64,000 bases of DNA from Hemicentrotus pulcherrimus (taxonomy: Eukaryota; Echinodermata; Echinoidea; Camarodonta; Strongylocentrotidae). The notes beneath the pieces were generated by a model. That model ran no database searches, was not told the origin of the DNA, and saw only the letters and a program-made list of their open reading frames with translations. Positions 32,061-42,718 of this stretch are shown one piece after another. The stretch lies in contig BEXV01000261.1 in NCBI GenBank assembly GCA_003118195.1, positions 155,952-219,951 of the forward strand. Reading direction: 5' to 3'. The stretch's first letter is position 1. Every line of letters begins with the position of its first letter. A program made the translations under genes and the position numbers.

Positions 32061-34683
32061 AACTAAACACCCCCACACGACCAAACATTTGGGGTTTTTT
32101 TCTTTCTAGTTTGACTTAGCGTTTGAACCATCACATGTGGCAGTCCATTTATTACTGCATTATTCATTACACTCGCAGGAGCATTGCAAATATTTTCAAT
32201 TCGACTCTTGCTTTGGACAGTAATTCAATTCAAACTAATTTAGTGTCGTCTTCAAGGGCAACATTCTACCTACGATGTTAAAAAATCAAATTTTAGTTAC
32301 TCCCAAGAGAAAGGTTTTTTTCTTCGAAATAACCTGTGACGTAAGCAAGCCAAGATTACGAATAATGTAAGAGAATAATTATATCTTTATGTTCTGTTCC
32401 CTTTGCCTGCTTGGTACGATGAACCACGGCATGGTTCAGTAAAGAGTTTATTGTGTAGGCCTATCTATTGTGATCGAAGACAACCAGGCGAATATCCTCT
32501 TCCGTGATTACATAAATATATGAATAGCGTTTACTTGGCCTTTGACGTCACAGACACAGAGCTAAATAGATACTTTTAAAAAACATTGCATTGCCGAAAA
32601 GAACAAGAGGTTACACATAGTGCAACCATAGGAGCACAATTATGATACTGTCTACGTAAAATCACTGATTTTATGCAGTGTGATACAGTATAGGTTTTTT
32701 CTTCGAAGTATCACTCAGTACACTACTGGGACAACACGTTGTAATTAAGATACTTTAATGGCTTTTATTTTATTATGTAAATAAAAATCACACTCTGTTA
32801 GCACTGTGGGATCCAAGAAGAAGTTTGCCATGCTCTCAGTTTGTACACGATTCAAATTACTTCTATAATATTTTAACACACTTTTTTCTTCAATTCTGGA
32901 TAATAAAATTGCATAGTGGGGTTGAGAGAGCGAATGGGTACGTCATCCATCTGTAAATATCATGTGTGCTTGCGAATGATTTGGCGTGTACTCGCTACGT
33001 TTGATTTCCTCATCGATCGCATGCACGCATGATTTTATCAATTTACCGACGTTCCACCCATTCCTTATCTATCCTCCTCCACTGTTGACCGCTTGTTCTC
33101 TGTCTATACCGACATCTTCTCCCCTTACTCTGTCAACTCAACGACCCACTTAGTCTGACACACACAAATGTTACAGCACACCTTCCGTCATTCCATTCCA
33201 ATGCTAATGAAAGTAACATTTTCCATTCCTTTTTTCTTCTCTTGCATATTAACAAAATACTAATAAAATAGTTGTATGCAAACGTAATGACATGAGCCAT
33301 TCTAAAGAAAAAATATCAGTTCTAACAGAAAGGAGAAAGTGTAAATCATAACGAGCATAGACTCGTATCTGCCTAACAAAACAGTGCTGCATATTTGTAA
33401 TCAGCATTTTAACGCTTTCTAAAACAATGCTGCATATCTGTATTCTTAAATAGTAAGTTAGATTTAGTGTGACAAAATAGGAGCATAAAATTACCGTAAG
33501 GTATGCTGAAGACAATATCGCAATCTCTCATTAAAACTGGTATGCTAGTTCTTTCTTATTTATTGAACTCTACGACCTAACATATCTGGGCAGCAAGCAA
33601 GTGCGGCCATGCCATATATCTTGCTTTGAAATGAACATTTTAGTTTTATCATGGAGATAATTTTATCGACCATCAGAGTATAAAGCAAAAATAGGTTAAG
33701 ATATGCCAAGGACAATATCACATTTTCGAATTTAAAACTTTTACTCCTAAAAATCGTATTTTCTCGGTTTCCCACACGGTTTATTTTCAGGAATCGCAAT
33801 CAAGAAAATACTTGGATTTGGGTCTCATTTCAAAACAATATCATTCATATCTTATTGCTTTAAGATTCAAACCATCACCCGGTTGCCCGGACTTTTTATC
33901 TATTTTGTGACGTCACAATAACATACGATCTTTACCGAGTTCCGAAATGGAGTCAAGAGAGCGTACAGGCGGATGGCGAGTGGGGTCATATTTGTCCAGG
34001 CAGCAGAAGATGAAAACAATTTGAAGTATATAACGAGATGAATGATCTAAATATAAAATCTCATTCCCTTCTAAATATAAAAAATATTATCCAATTCCGG
34101 CAATTTCACTCCGAGCGCACGTGAAGTAAGAGTTGTGCGCTTAAAATACACCACTGGCATTAAATACGTAGCATGTCCCGGGGCATATTACGTGATACCA
34201 TTAATGGAAGAAGTCGTTCTCTGTGGTCAGAATGATATGCGATAGTGCAAGCTTTATACGATGAAGTCACAAAATTGGGAGAAATCCTCTTGAATAGTTC
34301 CCCAAATATACCTTGATTGACTACTTATCAATTTTATTCATCTAATCCTTAGGTGTTTGATTAATCTTATTCACTACTGTTTGATATTAATATTGTTAAC
34401 TTCGGAAGAACAGCGGCTGTTCTGTACTATCCAAAATGGTATACATTAAAACAAAAAATTAATTAAATTTCTATTTTAACTCTCTCTATCTGTCCCTCAA
34501 AGCTAAAAATAAAAAAAAATCAGTTTGGCTGACTAAACGGGAAAATGATAGTTTCCACACTCAAATGCTCCTATCGAATGCTATTTTATCAAAGGTTGAA
34601 AGCGATTATTTTCTCTTTAACAAATTAAGCTCAAACTTCTCTGTCACTGTATTTCAATCTCCATTTATCGACCGTATGGTAAT
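32061..34683. other. Non-coding stretch, no recognised gene
   Basis: AT-rich. Two perfect TGACGTCA words, 32543-32550 and 33908-33915; the second is the centre of a 14-bp palindrome TTGTGACGTCACAA (33905-33918). Minus frames at 33249-33515 and 33560-33799 show no domains. Confidence 0.45.
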
Positions 34684-35048
34684 ATACAAGATAATCGTCA
34701 TGTGTTAGAAGACAAGGGATTTGAAGAACATCAAAAAAATTCGAGAAAAAACAAAGCTTTTTGATCTGCAGTCGTTCATTGGTTTCAACTGTTGCACGAA
34801 AATGCCCGAACACGCACGCACATCCACCCACCCTCCTGCAAATAAGCGGCTATATCCTTATTCATACAGGATAATCGTGATGTGTAAAAAAGACAAGGGA
34901 TATAAAGAACATCAGAAATTTAAATAATCAATAATAGCATTTTGATCTCATCGTTCATTGGTTTCAACTGTTGCACGAAAATGCCCAAAACACGCACGCA
35001 CGCACGCACACCCACCCACCATCCTTGCTGATAAGCGGCTCTATCCTA
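34684..35048 (+). repeat. Diverged tandem duplication of about 180 bp
   Basis: Unit 1 (34684-34863) and unit 2 (34864-35048) share ATA-CA(A/G)GATAATCGT, GACAAGGGAT, GAAGAACATCA-like words, then TTCATTGGTTTCAACTGTTG, CACGAAAATGCCC, a CACGCACGCA stretch and AAGCGGCT(A/C)TATCCT. The two frames of 68 and 62-68 codons here are parallel translations of the duplicated DNA, not a gene family. Substitutions and small indels show that it is not recent. Confidence 0.9.
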
Positions 35049-36362
35049 AATTGGTGCATTGGGCGCAACCGCACAAGTCGTATACAAAACGCAATATGTA
35101 CAAGAAAAAGCATCTTAATCCCATTACTCTTTATGCCCGCCCGAGGATCCAGCTTCTGAATTAGGTCTGATGTAGTCGGAAGCGGGGGAAGAAAGAAAAA
35201 TATCACCAGCGAGAATGCAAGAAAGAGGCATGGGCAGTTCTCCATTAAAGGCGCGCTGGTACCTGGTTATAACCCCAAGGGGAAACATTTTGCTGCATAA
35301 AATGGCCGCCAATGTACCAGCACAGGACACAGTTGCGGGCATGCATGGATATTAGTGGCGGCCATGGCGATAACGAGGGATGTATAGGCTTGGAGGATAT
35401 AAATTTGATATCTTTCCTTGCAAACCACACCCGGGCGATTATTTGGAGAGAAATTTGATGCAATTGTATCGGTCCATATGAATAGTTGATGAAGTAGCCC
35501 CTATGGATGTGGTTCAACGGAGAATTATTCGCCCGATTATCATTTTAGTTTGGGCCTGATCGTCGAAAAAAATAAATCATGCATGAATATACGTGCAGCA
35601 GCATTGATCGAATTTCGCAAGTCCATTTGCGCCACTGCCTGATGGCGAATTCATATCACATTTCGGTTCTTGTTTTTCATTATATTTTCATGATATCAAT
35701 GTGCCTGTCAAAGATAGCTTCTGAAATTTAATGCAGACTTAGTTCCATCATTAATTTTTATGAATGATTTCTTAAATTCTGATAAACTATAGGGGAATAA
35801 TGGTATATTTTTAAACCTTTGCCATATTTCTAAGAAAAAATGGCAGGCATCGCAGGAGAAAAAACATAAAGAGGCTCCAAGATAAACAAACCACATAAAT
35901 GTTAAGTTTACTACATCTTTACACGAAAAATGATATTACGTTTATAATGTTTTAATTAATAAAACCCGTCTACAACCTATTGGTAGTAGGCATGGTACCT
36001 ATCTGCAAACGAAGCTAGGGTATGAAGTAGTATAGCTTACAGAGAAAATGAATAATACTTGAAGATGTGTACTCACAAACTAAGCCAATCATCAAAAGAT
36101 TTGAATATATTAAAACGGTATAGAGTTAGTCTCTGCATAATAATCCGATATCGCAAGCTCTACTTGTTAAAATGCTTTTCCATATTCGCAAAATTATACA
36201 GAGGGTTTAGCGGGTGTAAAGTTGAGCGTTTATGCATGATGAACCATCGCAACGTAAATCAAATCATACAGTTCTCTCTCGTGACATGCACGAGGTGTTC
36301 TTACACAGACAAATCATACGGCATATTAAGATTGTCCTTGTCCTTTCTACCTATGCACTGAC
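35049..36362. other. Non-coding; GC-richer block 35230-35480
   Basis: 35230-35480 is GC-richer and contains ACCCCAAGGGGA (COE/EBF-like half-sites), AAAATGGCCGCC at about 35300 opening a 17-codon ATG frame (MAANVPAQDTVAG...), and GGCGGCCATGG near 35357. It may be a promoter or conserved element; no product is recognised. The remainder is AT-rich. Confidence 0.35.
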
Positions 36363-36366
36363 TTAA

Positions 36367-36736
36367 AGAGAAGATTGAGGTCTGGGAAGAGGTTTAAAAA
36401 AAATAATTGTTGGCGTTATCCTTGTTATTATGCAAGTATGGAAGAACATCAGATAAAAAATGTTCCCCGAAAAGCATGGCTCTCTGCAAATGCCTTAATA
36501 TTCTAAATGTGGCATGTAAGTGTAAAAACAAAAAATCGTGACGGATTTTTTATGCCATATGTTCGTGTAGTCCAATTTACATATTTCTGTGTACGGTAAC
36601 TTTACCAAGGCTCGGCATTTTGATGATTCCAGAACCTTGCAGTACACACCAATACTAAAATGCTAGATGATCAATCTTTTCTGATCGATTCCACACCGTT
36701 TCTTTCACAATGCAATCGCATGACTCAACTTTATCT
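36367..36736 (-). mobile_element. MITE copy C (TTAA-flanked, 370 bp)
   Basis: Starts AGAGAAGATTGAGG after TTAA (36363-36366). It ends, reversed, AGATAAAGTTGAGT before TTAA (36737-36740). Reversed, its right 130 bases match the left 130 bases of copies A and B closely (ATGCGATTGCATTGTGAAAG, then GTGGAATCGATCAGAAAAG). Its inverted repeats differ from those of A and B and match copies D and E, so it belongs to a second subfamily in opposite orientation. Confidence 0.82.
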
Positions 36737-36849
36737 TTAAAGATATCACACTTCCTCAGCATGTCTACCTCTGTTTCTGATGTAAGATCTGCCTGAAAAC
36801 CTTAAGTCTACAAAGTAGGAAATGATCTCGTCTCCCGAGGTATTACCAA

Positions 36850-36851
36850 TC

Positions 36852-36884
<33 letters not shown>

Positions 36885-36910
36885 GTGGGTTCTTGTATAG
36901 CGCTCATGTC
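36850..36910 (-). mobile_element. LINE/SINE 3' tail with (TTA)n
   Basis: On the minus strand, GAGCGCTATACAAGAACCCA runs into ATTATTATT repeated about ten times. A GCGCTATA word followed by an ATT tail is the L2/CR1-type 3' end. The element may continue to about 37150 on the right, where TTGCGCCTCC and similar words occur, but no coding remnant is visible. Confidence 0.6.
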
Positions 36911-38084
36911 AGTCAGATTTGAACCTCCTGGCGCTCCCGATCATAATGATAAGTCGTAGAACATTATCAGGCTAGGCTTCGCACAGCATTACATGCTTTG
37001 ACTTTAAGGTGATGTCTTGCGCCTCCCGTGTTGGTGGAGCAAGGCATGATTTATGTAAGCTGGGTCGTCCGATTCGTATGACCACGCGCAGGCACTCGAA
37101 TAATACAGCAATACGCATTCTTAAGATGCTTTGTGGTATCAACAGCAAGACTTGTTTTCACTGGTAGTCAGGGGGCAGCCGACCCAGGATAACATTGGTT
37201 TCCAAGAGATTGTGCAATGACGTGTATATTCGAGAATATCTTTATTATCATTTTCTCGGAGATAAAAGTTATTCGCAGAAGGTAAACAGAGTGAAAAGAA
37301 GCATTACTATTTTGTGGAAGATATTTCATGGTATGAAATCGGTAGGGCCTTCCGGAAAGTTGCAGTTGCATCGACGAAATCAACACCAGAACTACAATCA
37401 CATTCCATCAGATGACCAAAACTCGATTTTTAGAATTTAGTAATTTTAACTAATGAACAGAGAGCCGTATATCTTCAAAAAAAAGGCTTCATACATTTGA
37501 TTATAATCAACTATAAACTATAAACTATAAGTTTTATATTCCATAAATTCTTGACGAGATTATGTTGACATTTGCTAAATACCAAGAAGCTGCCTTAAAA
37601 GATTGCAATTGCGCTTTGATGATGTAAGTCATATTGTGGTTGGATGGATTACTACAGGTTAAAAATGAATCAAGACACGGACTCCCAGACAGAAACAGAA
37701 AAATGGTCATATTACCAACCCTAACTTTGTTTAGCCAAGAACGACTGTCGTCGAATACAACGATTACTACATTATAAAAACACGACACACATCGGGAAAG
37801 GAAACGTCGCCATAAATTCAGTCAGTCACTGCGTTATCAATGCACGCCGTGTCTGCATGTGTACACGCCGATGTAGGACAGTGGTGTAGGTTGCACGCTA
37901 CAGCAAGAAAAGAGAGGCTTTCTCCCTATATGCAGACCACTCTGGGCACATAAAACCAATCAATGAAGTACTTTAGCCCGGAAGTTGAAGGGTTTTTGGA
38001 CCTGCTTGATGATACCACGGGCTGGGACCTCACGAGGGTGTCGGCTTTCATCCTATGTGCCAGAATCGAAACCTTGAACTTCTC
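36911..38084. other. Non-coding stretch, no gene seen
   Basis: A short ACTATAA tandem repeat lies at 37509-37530. The frames at 37168-37440 and 37534-37788 are without features. Confidence 0.5.
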
Positions 38085-38165
38085 TTTTTCTCTCCTTAGC
38101 TCTCTCCCCTCCTTTTTTTTTCTCTCTCTTTCTCTAACACACATACATACACATTATTCCTATCC

Positions 38166-38197
<32 letters not shown>

Positions 38198-38715
38198 CTC
38201 ACTCTTATTTTCTCTCTTTCTCTCTTCTCCTCTCTATCTCTCTGTCTCACTCCGTATCTCTCTCTTTCCTTATCTTTCACTGTCTTTCTTCTCTCTATCT
38301 CGCCTTCTCTCTCTCTTAATATCACACACACACACACACACACACACTCTCTCTCTCTCTCTCTCTTTCTCTCCGTATTTCTTCTCCTCACTCTCCTTCC
38401 CTTTCCTTCTTTCTCCCTCTCGATGTCATATCTTTATACATTTTAACAGATGCATCGCATATTCGTAAACATACCTTTCTCTTTTTCTTACTATTTATCT
38501 CTCTCTTTCTCTTTCTTTCCATTTTCATGTTCTGTTCCTTCCCTCCCTCCAAATGTGTCACCTCCCTTGCTCTCTTCGTTTTAATCGCTGCATCGCTTAT
38601 TCCATGTCGTAAATAAATTCTTGTTCCTTTCTTTCATTCTCCAAACTCTCTATTTCCCTTCTTTCCCGACCTCTTCTTCCCTCTCCCTCTTTCTCCTCCT
38701 CCTTTCATTTTGCTT
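38085..38715. repeat. Polypyrimidine region with (CT)n and (CA)n runs
   Basis: Over 600 bases of strong C/T bias, with pure CT runs near 38167-38190 and 38348-38366 and a CA run near 38324-38347. Frames on both strands are low complexity. Confidence 0.93.
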
Positions 38716-40474
38716 TTCACCAGAGCCAAAGCACATACCAAATTCGTCGTATAGGGTCGTGACAGATTTACAGAGATGTCGATTAAAAAGGTGGATGCCT
38801 CACATTGCATTGGTAATGTATATCGGACTATTTACTAGGTCACGTGGCATGCTATCCACCAATAAACTGATAACGATTGCGATACAAGGGTATCGTATCA
38901 TTGAGTTCAGATGTCTGTCCTTAGGAAATGTGAACTGGTTTATTTACTTTAAAATGACGGCAAAGCAGGCCTATTGCTTATCATGAATGAAGTCATATTG
39001 ATTGCTATCCTTATCAATCCAAATATTAACATAATGTAGTAATGTTTGATTTGATTTGATTTATCTGTCGTTTCATGATACATTTCAAATTATCACAGCG
39101 TAATTGGATTGTACACCAAGAAAAAGATAAATATTTTTTGTCATGATTATCTTCTAAATACATTTTCCATCCTGTTGAGATTCGTGTACAAACAGCTCAT
39201 AGCAAGTATTTTCATATCTACGTAAGATTACACCAAGCAGACCTTTCTCTACACTTTCGTTTAACCTGTTTTTGTTTCTTCATTCAGTTATAAGTTCTAT
39301 TCCTATTTAGTTTCAGCACAACCAATCCTACTAATTTGTTAGCATCACAGGTATATCACTGAGTCTTATATTTGATATTTAGATGGTTTGATGTGTTCTG
39401 TTATGCTTTTGTTTTACCTGACAACTAGGAAAGCATGCATGTGTTTGCTTGTAATGTAAGTGAAAGCAAAACAACAGAGGACCGGCAGATTCAAGTCGTC
39501 TCCGAGGAACTTGGTATGAAGATTAAAGCTTACCAAAAGGGATTACCATGTCGACTTGGCTTCAAACGCGAGACATCCCATCGGTTACTAGACCACATCT
39601 CTGTCACTGTTCTAAGCTTGCTTTTCAGAAAAGTGAGCGTAAGTGAGCATTGATAATCACTTTAATCGCAAAACGCGACTTTGAGGAAAACACGAAATGT
39701 AAACTGATTTCAACACCAGAACTAACAGGTTGGGAACTATGTAATAAAAAATGAAAACATACCATACTGTTGTTTGAATATTTCCTGACACGTTCTTTCA
39801 CCTGGACCACCCGTGTGTCAATCATAGTTATTAGGGACTTTTAGATTTGCGTGGACTGATACGTGTGACATCCATTCAAGGCAGTGCATTAAAAGGACGT
39901 CGATCGTAGCAAACCCCTCACTCGAAGCATCCTCATTATAGCCCATGAAGGACAACAACAGTGTTTATTATATCTTAATTAACACGCTTGCAAACTAAAG
40001 AATGGTGCTATGATAGCGACACAGGGCACGCGCAGCTATCGATTGGATCTCTGATTTGGGCTTTCATTCAAATTAGGTCTATAAATCGTTAGACCACGAT
40101 CGGGGCGCTTTAATGTGCCACAGATGGGGCTGCATTGTCCACATATATTCCGTCTGGCTATTTGGTCTAGGGTCATGTACAATCCATCGCCACGAGATAA
40201 CACCTGATTAACAAATGAAATAACTCACCAATTCTTTACAAGCGTGCTTTCACTATATTTATATGGACTTTGCATATAGTTTGTTTAAAAGTGGATAGTA
40301 AAGCACTGCAATTTCGACAAAGGGTTTGGGAAGTGGCCATTCTCTTCAAGCCGACAAAGCAATATTTTAGAATAATAAAAGAAGAACTGCGAGGAAAAAG
40401 GAAGGGCAGATTGTAATGAGAAAACTGAAGGCAGGATTTTCTCTGTCATCTATAACATCCTAAAATCCACACTT

Positions 40475-40479
<5 letters not shown>
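38716..40479. other. Non-coding; candidate conserved block 40020-40210
   Basis: 38716-40000 is AT-rich with a TGATTTGATTTGATTT run near 39046. 40020-40210 is less AT-biased and has AGATAACACCTGATTAAC, combining GATA, E-box and homeodomain-like words. No gene is recognised. Confidence 0.35.
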
Positions 40480-40509
<30 letters not shown>

Positions 40510-40550
40510 CTCTCTGTCTCTATCTCTGCCTCTCTCTCTCTCTCTTTCTT
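40480..40550. repeat. (CT)n microsatellite
   Basis: CT runs with short TGTC and TGCC interruptions. Confidence 0.95.
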
Positions 40551-42012
40551 ACTTTCTTACTTTTTTCCTCTGCTCTCCTTGAAAATGTCATAAGTTCACA
40601 CAGATTGGCGTCACTTTAAGCGCGTTGCACAGACTGGGCAGTACGGAGTAGGGCAATGACACTTATACACCCACATACGTTCAATTGTTTTGTTTTTCTT
40701 GAATTCCTCGGAAGAATAATAATTAAAACGTCCCCGCCTGCCGCTTAACGTTTAATAACGAGGGTTTAAGCATGTTGCCCTTTAGTGAAGGTGCTACTTT
40801 TATAACCCTGCCTGCCAACAAAATACACTTGGGCCTGAAATAAGGAATAAGACGTATTTAAATCAGTTGCTGATTTGCAGTTCTGCTATTGATAATATGA
40901 AGAAAGAATGTGATTAAACATTCCAAAATGTCTTAAATGTTAAACTTAAGTATGATGGCTCCCCGTTTAAAACTAGAGAAAAAAACGTTACTTATCTAAG
41001 GGTCTTAATGTTATATGATCAGGGTCTATTATATTGACTATAAATGTTTTATAAAGGTTAGTAATTGTCTTTTAATATGTATATACCGCACGGTCCCTAT
41101 CTCTGCAATTTGTGCAATTTGCGGTATTCGAATTCATTGCATCGCTCTACTTAATTCTATGGGTTATTGTCGCCTCATTCATTTCATTTCACACGTATTT
41201 CGAAATTGTGCCTCTGTTTGTGCTTGTTGTAACACATGCTACACACGGCCGTGACCTTGTCATTGATTCGCGCATGCACACGGGTAAAGAATGCATCCAT
41301 TCACTTCTGAGAAAACAATGCTTTGTATTAGTCATGATTTTCAATTGCAATGCCACACTGCTAATCACAGATGGAATTTTCTAATGAAGCAATGGTATCT
41401 ATTATGAGGTTAGTTCACACAGGACCTTCCCTTCTGGAAAATAGGAAACGAATTTAAGTGATAGAAAGCCCGTGATAAAATGGAACATGGCGAGTGACGC
41501 ACCATCATGACCAAGGGACTTGACTAATGCTTCCTATCATTTGAACTGTTTAAAATCTTATTCACAATCATGAGACTATAATTCCTTCTATCTTTACTCA
41601 AACTTATGGCAACATAGGAATTTAAAAAAAAAAATCAAACTGCAGATAGAGCACATGCACACCACTTTTACGTCCACAGGAATACCGTAAATCTTTAATA
41701 TAACACATTCAGGATTAATGTAAAAGGGGAATTTCCCTGGACTTTCATGTTGATGATTATTTATAATACGATTGTGATTATAATACTCGAATTGTTTTCT
41801 ATCACAAATCAAGCAACATGTATTCATATAATTTTCCGTTGCGATAACATTCTTTTTTTGGTCCGATTTGGCCGGTCGATCGGTTCACATCGGTCTTCAT
41901 ATGTGTATACTCCTATTCTACCTGTATAATTATATTCACGTCTGCCATGTTAAGGGATTCATTTTCTATTAAACTGTGATTTTAACCTTTTGACGTTGAT
42001 CTGTGAATACAC
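40551..42012. other. Non-coding stretch, no gene seen
   Basis: Two overlapping plus frames at 41015-41384 have Cys/Ile-rich, unrecognised products and AT-driven codon use. An A-run lies near 41624-41633. Confidence 0.5.
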
Positions 42013-42175
42013 AATCTCTCTCTCTCTCTCTCTCTCTCGGTGACGCATACATACACACACACACACACACGCACGCACACACATACATACATACATAGTA
42101 CATACATATATATAGATATATATATGTATATGTATATACACATTAAATGCATATATATATATATATATATATATG
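42013..42175. repeat. (CT)n ... (CA)n ... (TA)n microsatellite cluster
   Basis: CT (42015-42038), CA (about 42052-42082) and TA runs (42106-42128 and 42150-42174). Confidence 0.95.
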
Positions 42176-42640
42176 ATTAGATTTGGAGCATTTGACTAAC
42201 ATCAACATAGGCTACCCCAGTAACATACCATACTTAATACTCTACAACCCAGGCGATGTTCATGTGTATGCAGCTGTCTTCCCGTTTGTACACTCATATT
42301 CTTCATGGCGGGGAAGAAGGAAAAAAATCGTCCGCGTGAAATTTCCCCCTGTAAGGTTGAATAAATTTCTCGAGGATGTACAACTTTCACATCCATCACA
42401 AACTGTGGAAAAAGAAACGGATGAAAAGGTTAATAACGCTTAGGCTCTGCTAAGAACATTACATCACCGCGCGCAACATGTCATTTCTGCCGAAATGTCA
42501 GGCGAAATTTGGATTGCTTTTCCGTAATGAAGCGGGCGCTCATGGTTAGTTAAGGGAGAATACAGGCTTGCTGCTTCGAATTATGTAAATGTAGGTCGAG
42601 CATGAGCCGACGCAGCTACCAGGTGCATGGGAAAGAGAAA
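42176..42640. other. Non-coding stretch with a GC-richer patch
   Basis: An 86-codon frame (42183-42443) is unrecognised. The patch 42440-42545 is less AT-biased and includes the small hairpin CATTTCTGCCGAAATG. Confidence 0.4.
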
Positions 42641-42718
42641 GAGAGGGTGAGAGAAAGAGCGAGAGAGAGAGAGAGAGGGAGAAAGAGAAATAGAAAGATA
42701 GAAAGAAAGAGAGAGAGA
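42641..42718. repeat. (GA)n microsatellite
   Basis: Interrupted GA/GAAA repeat. Confidence 0.95.

Noticed and set aside
38085..38391. Opposing frames in the (CT)n/(CA)n region
   Set aside because: Microsatellite translation.
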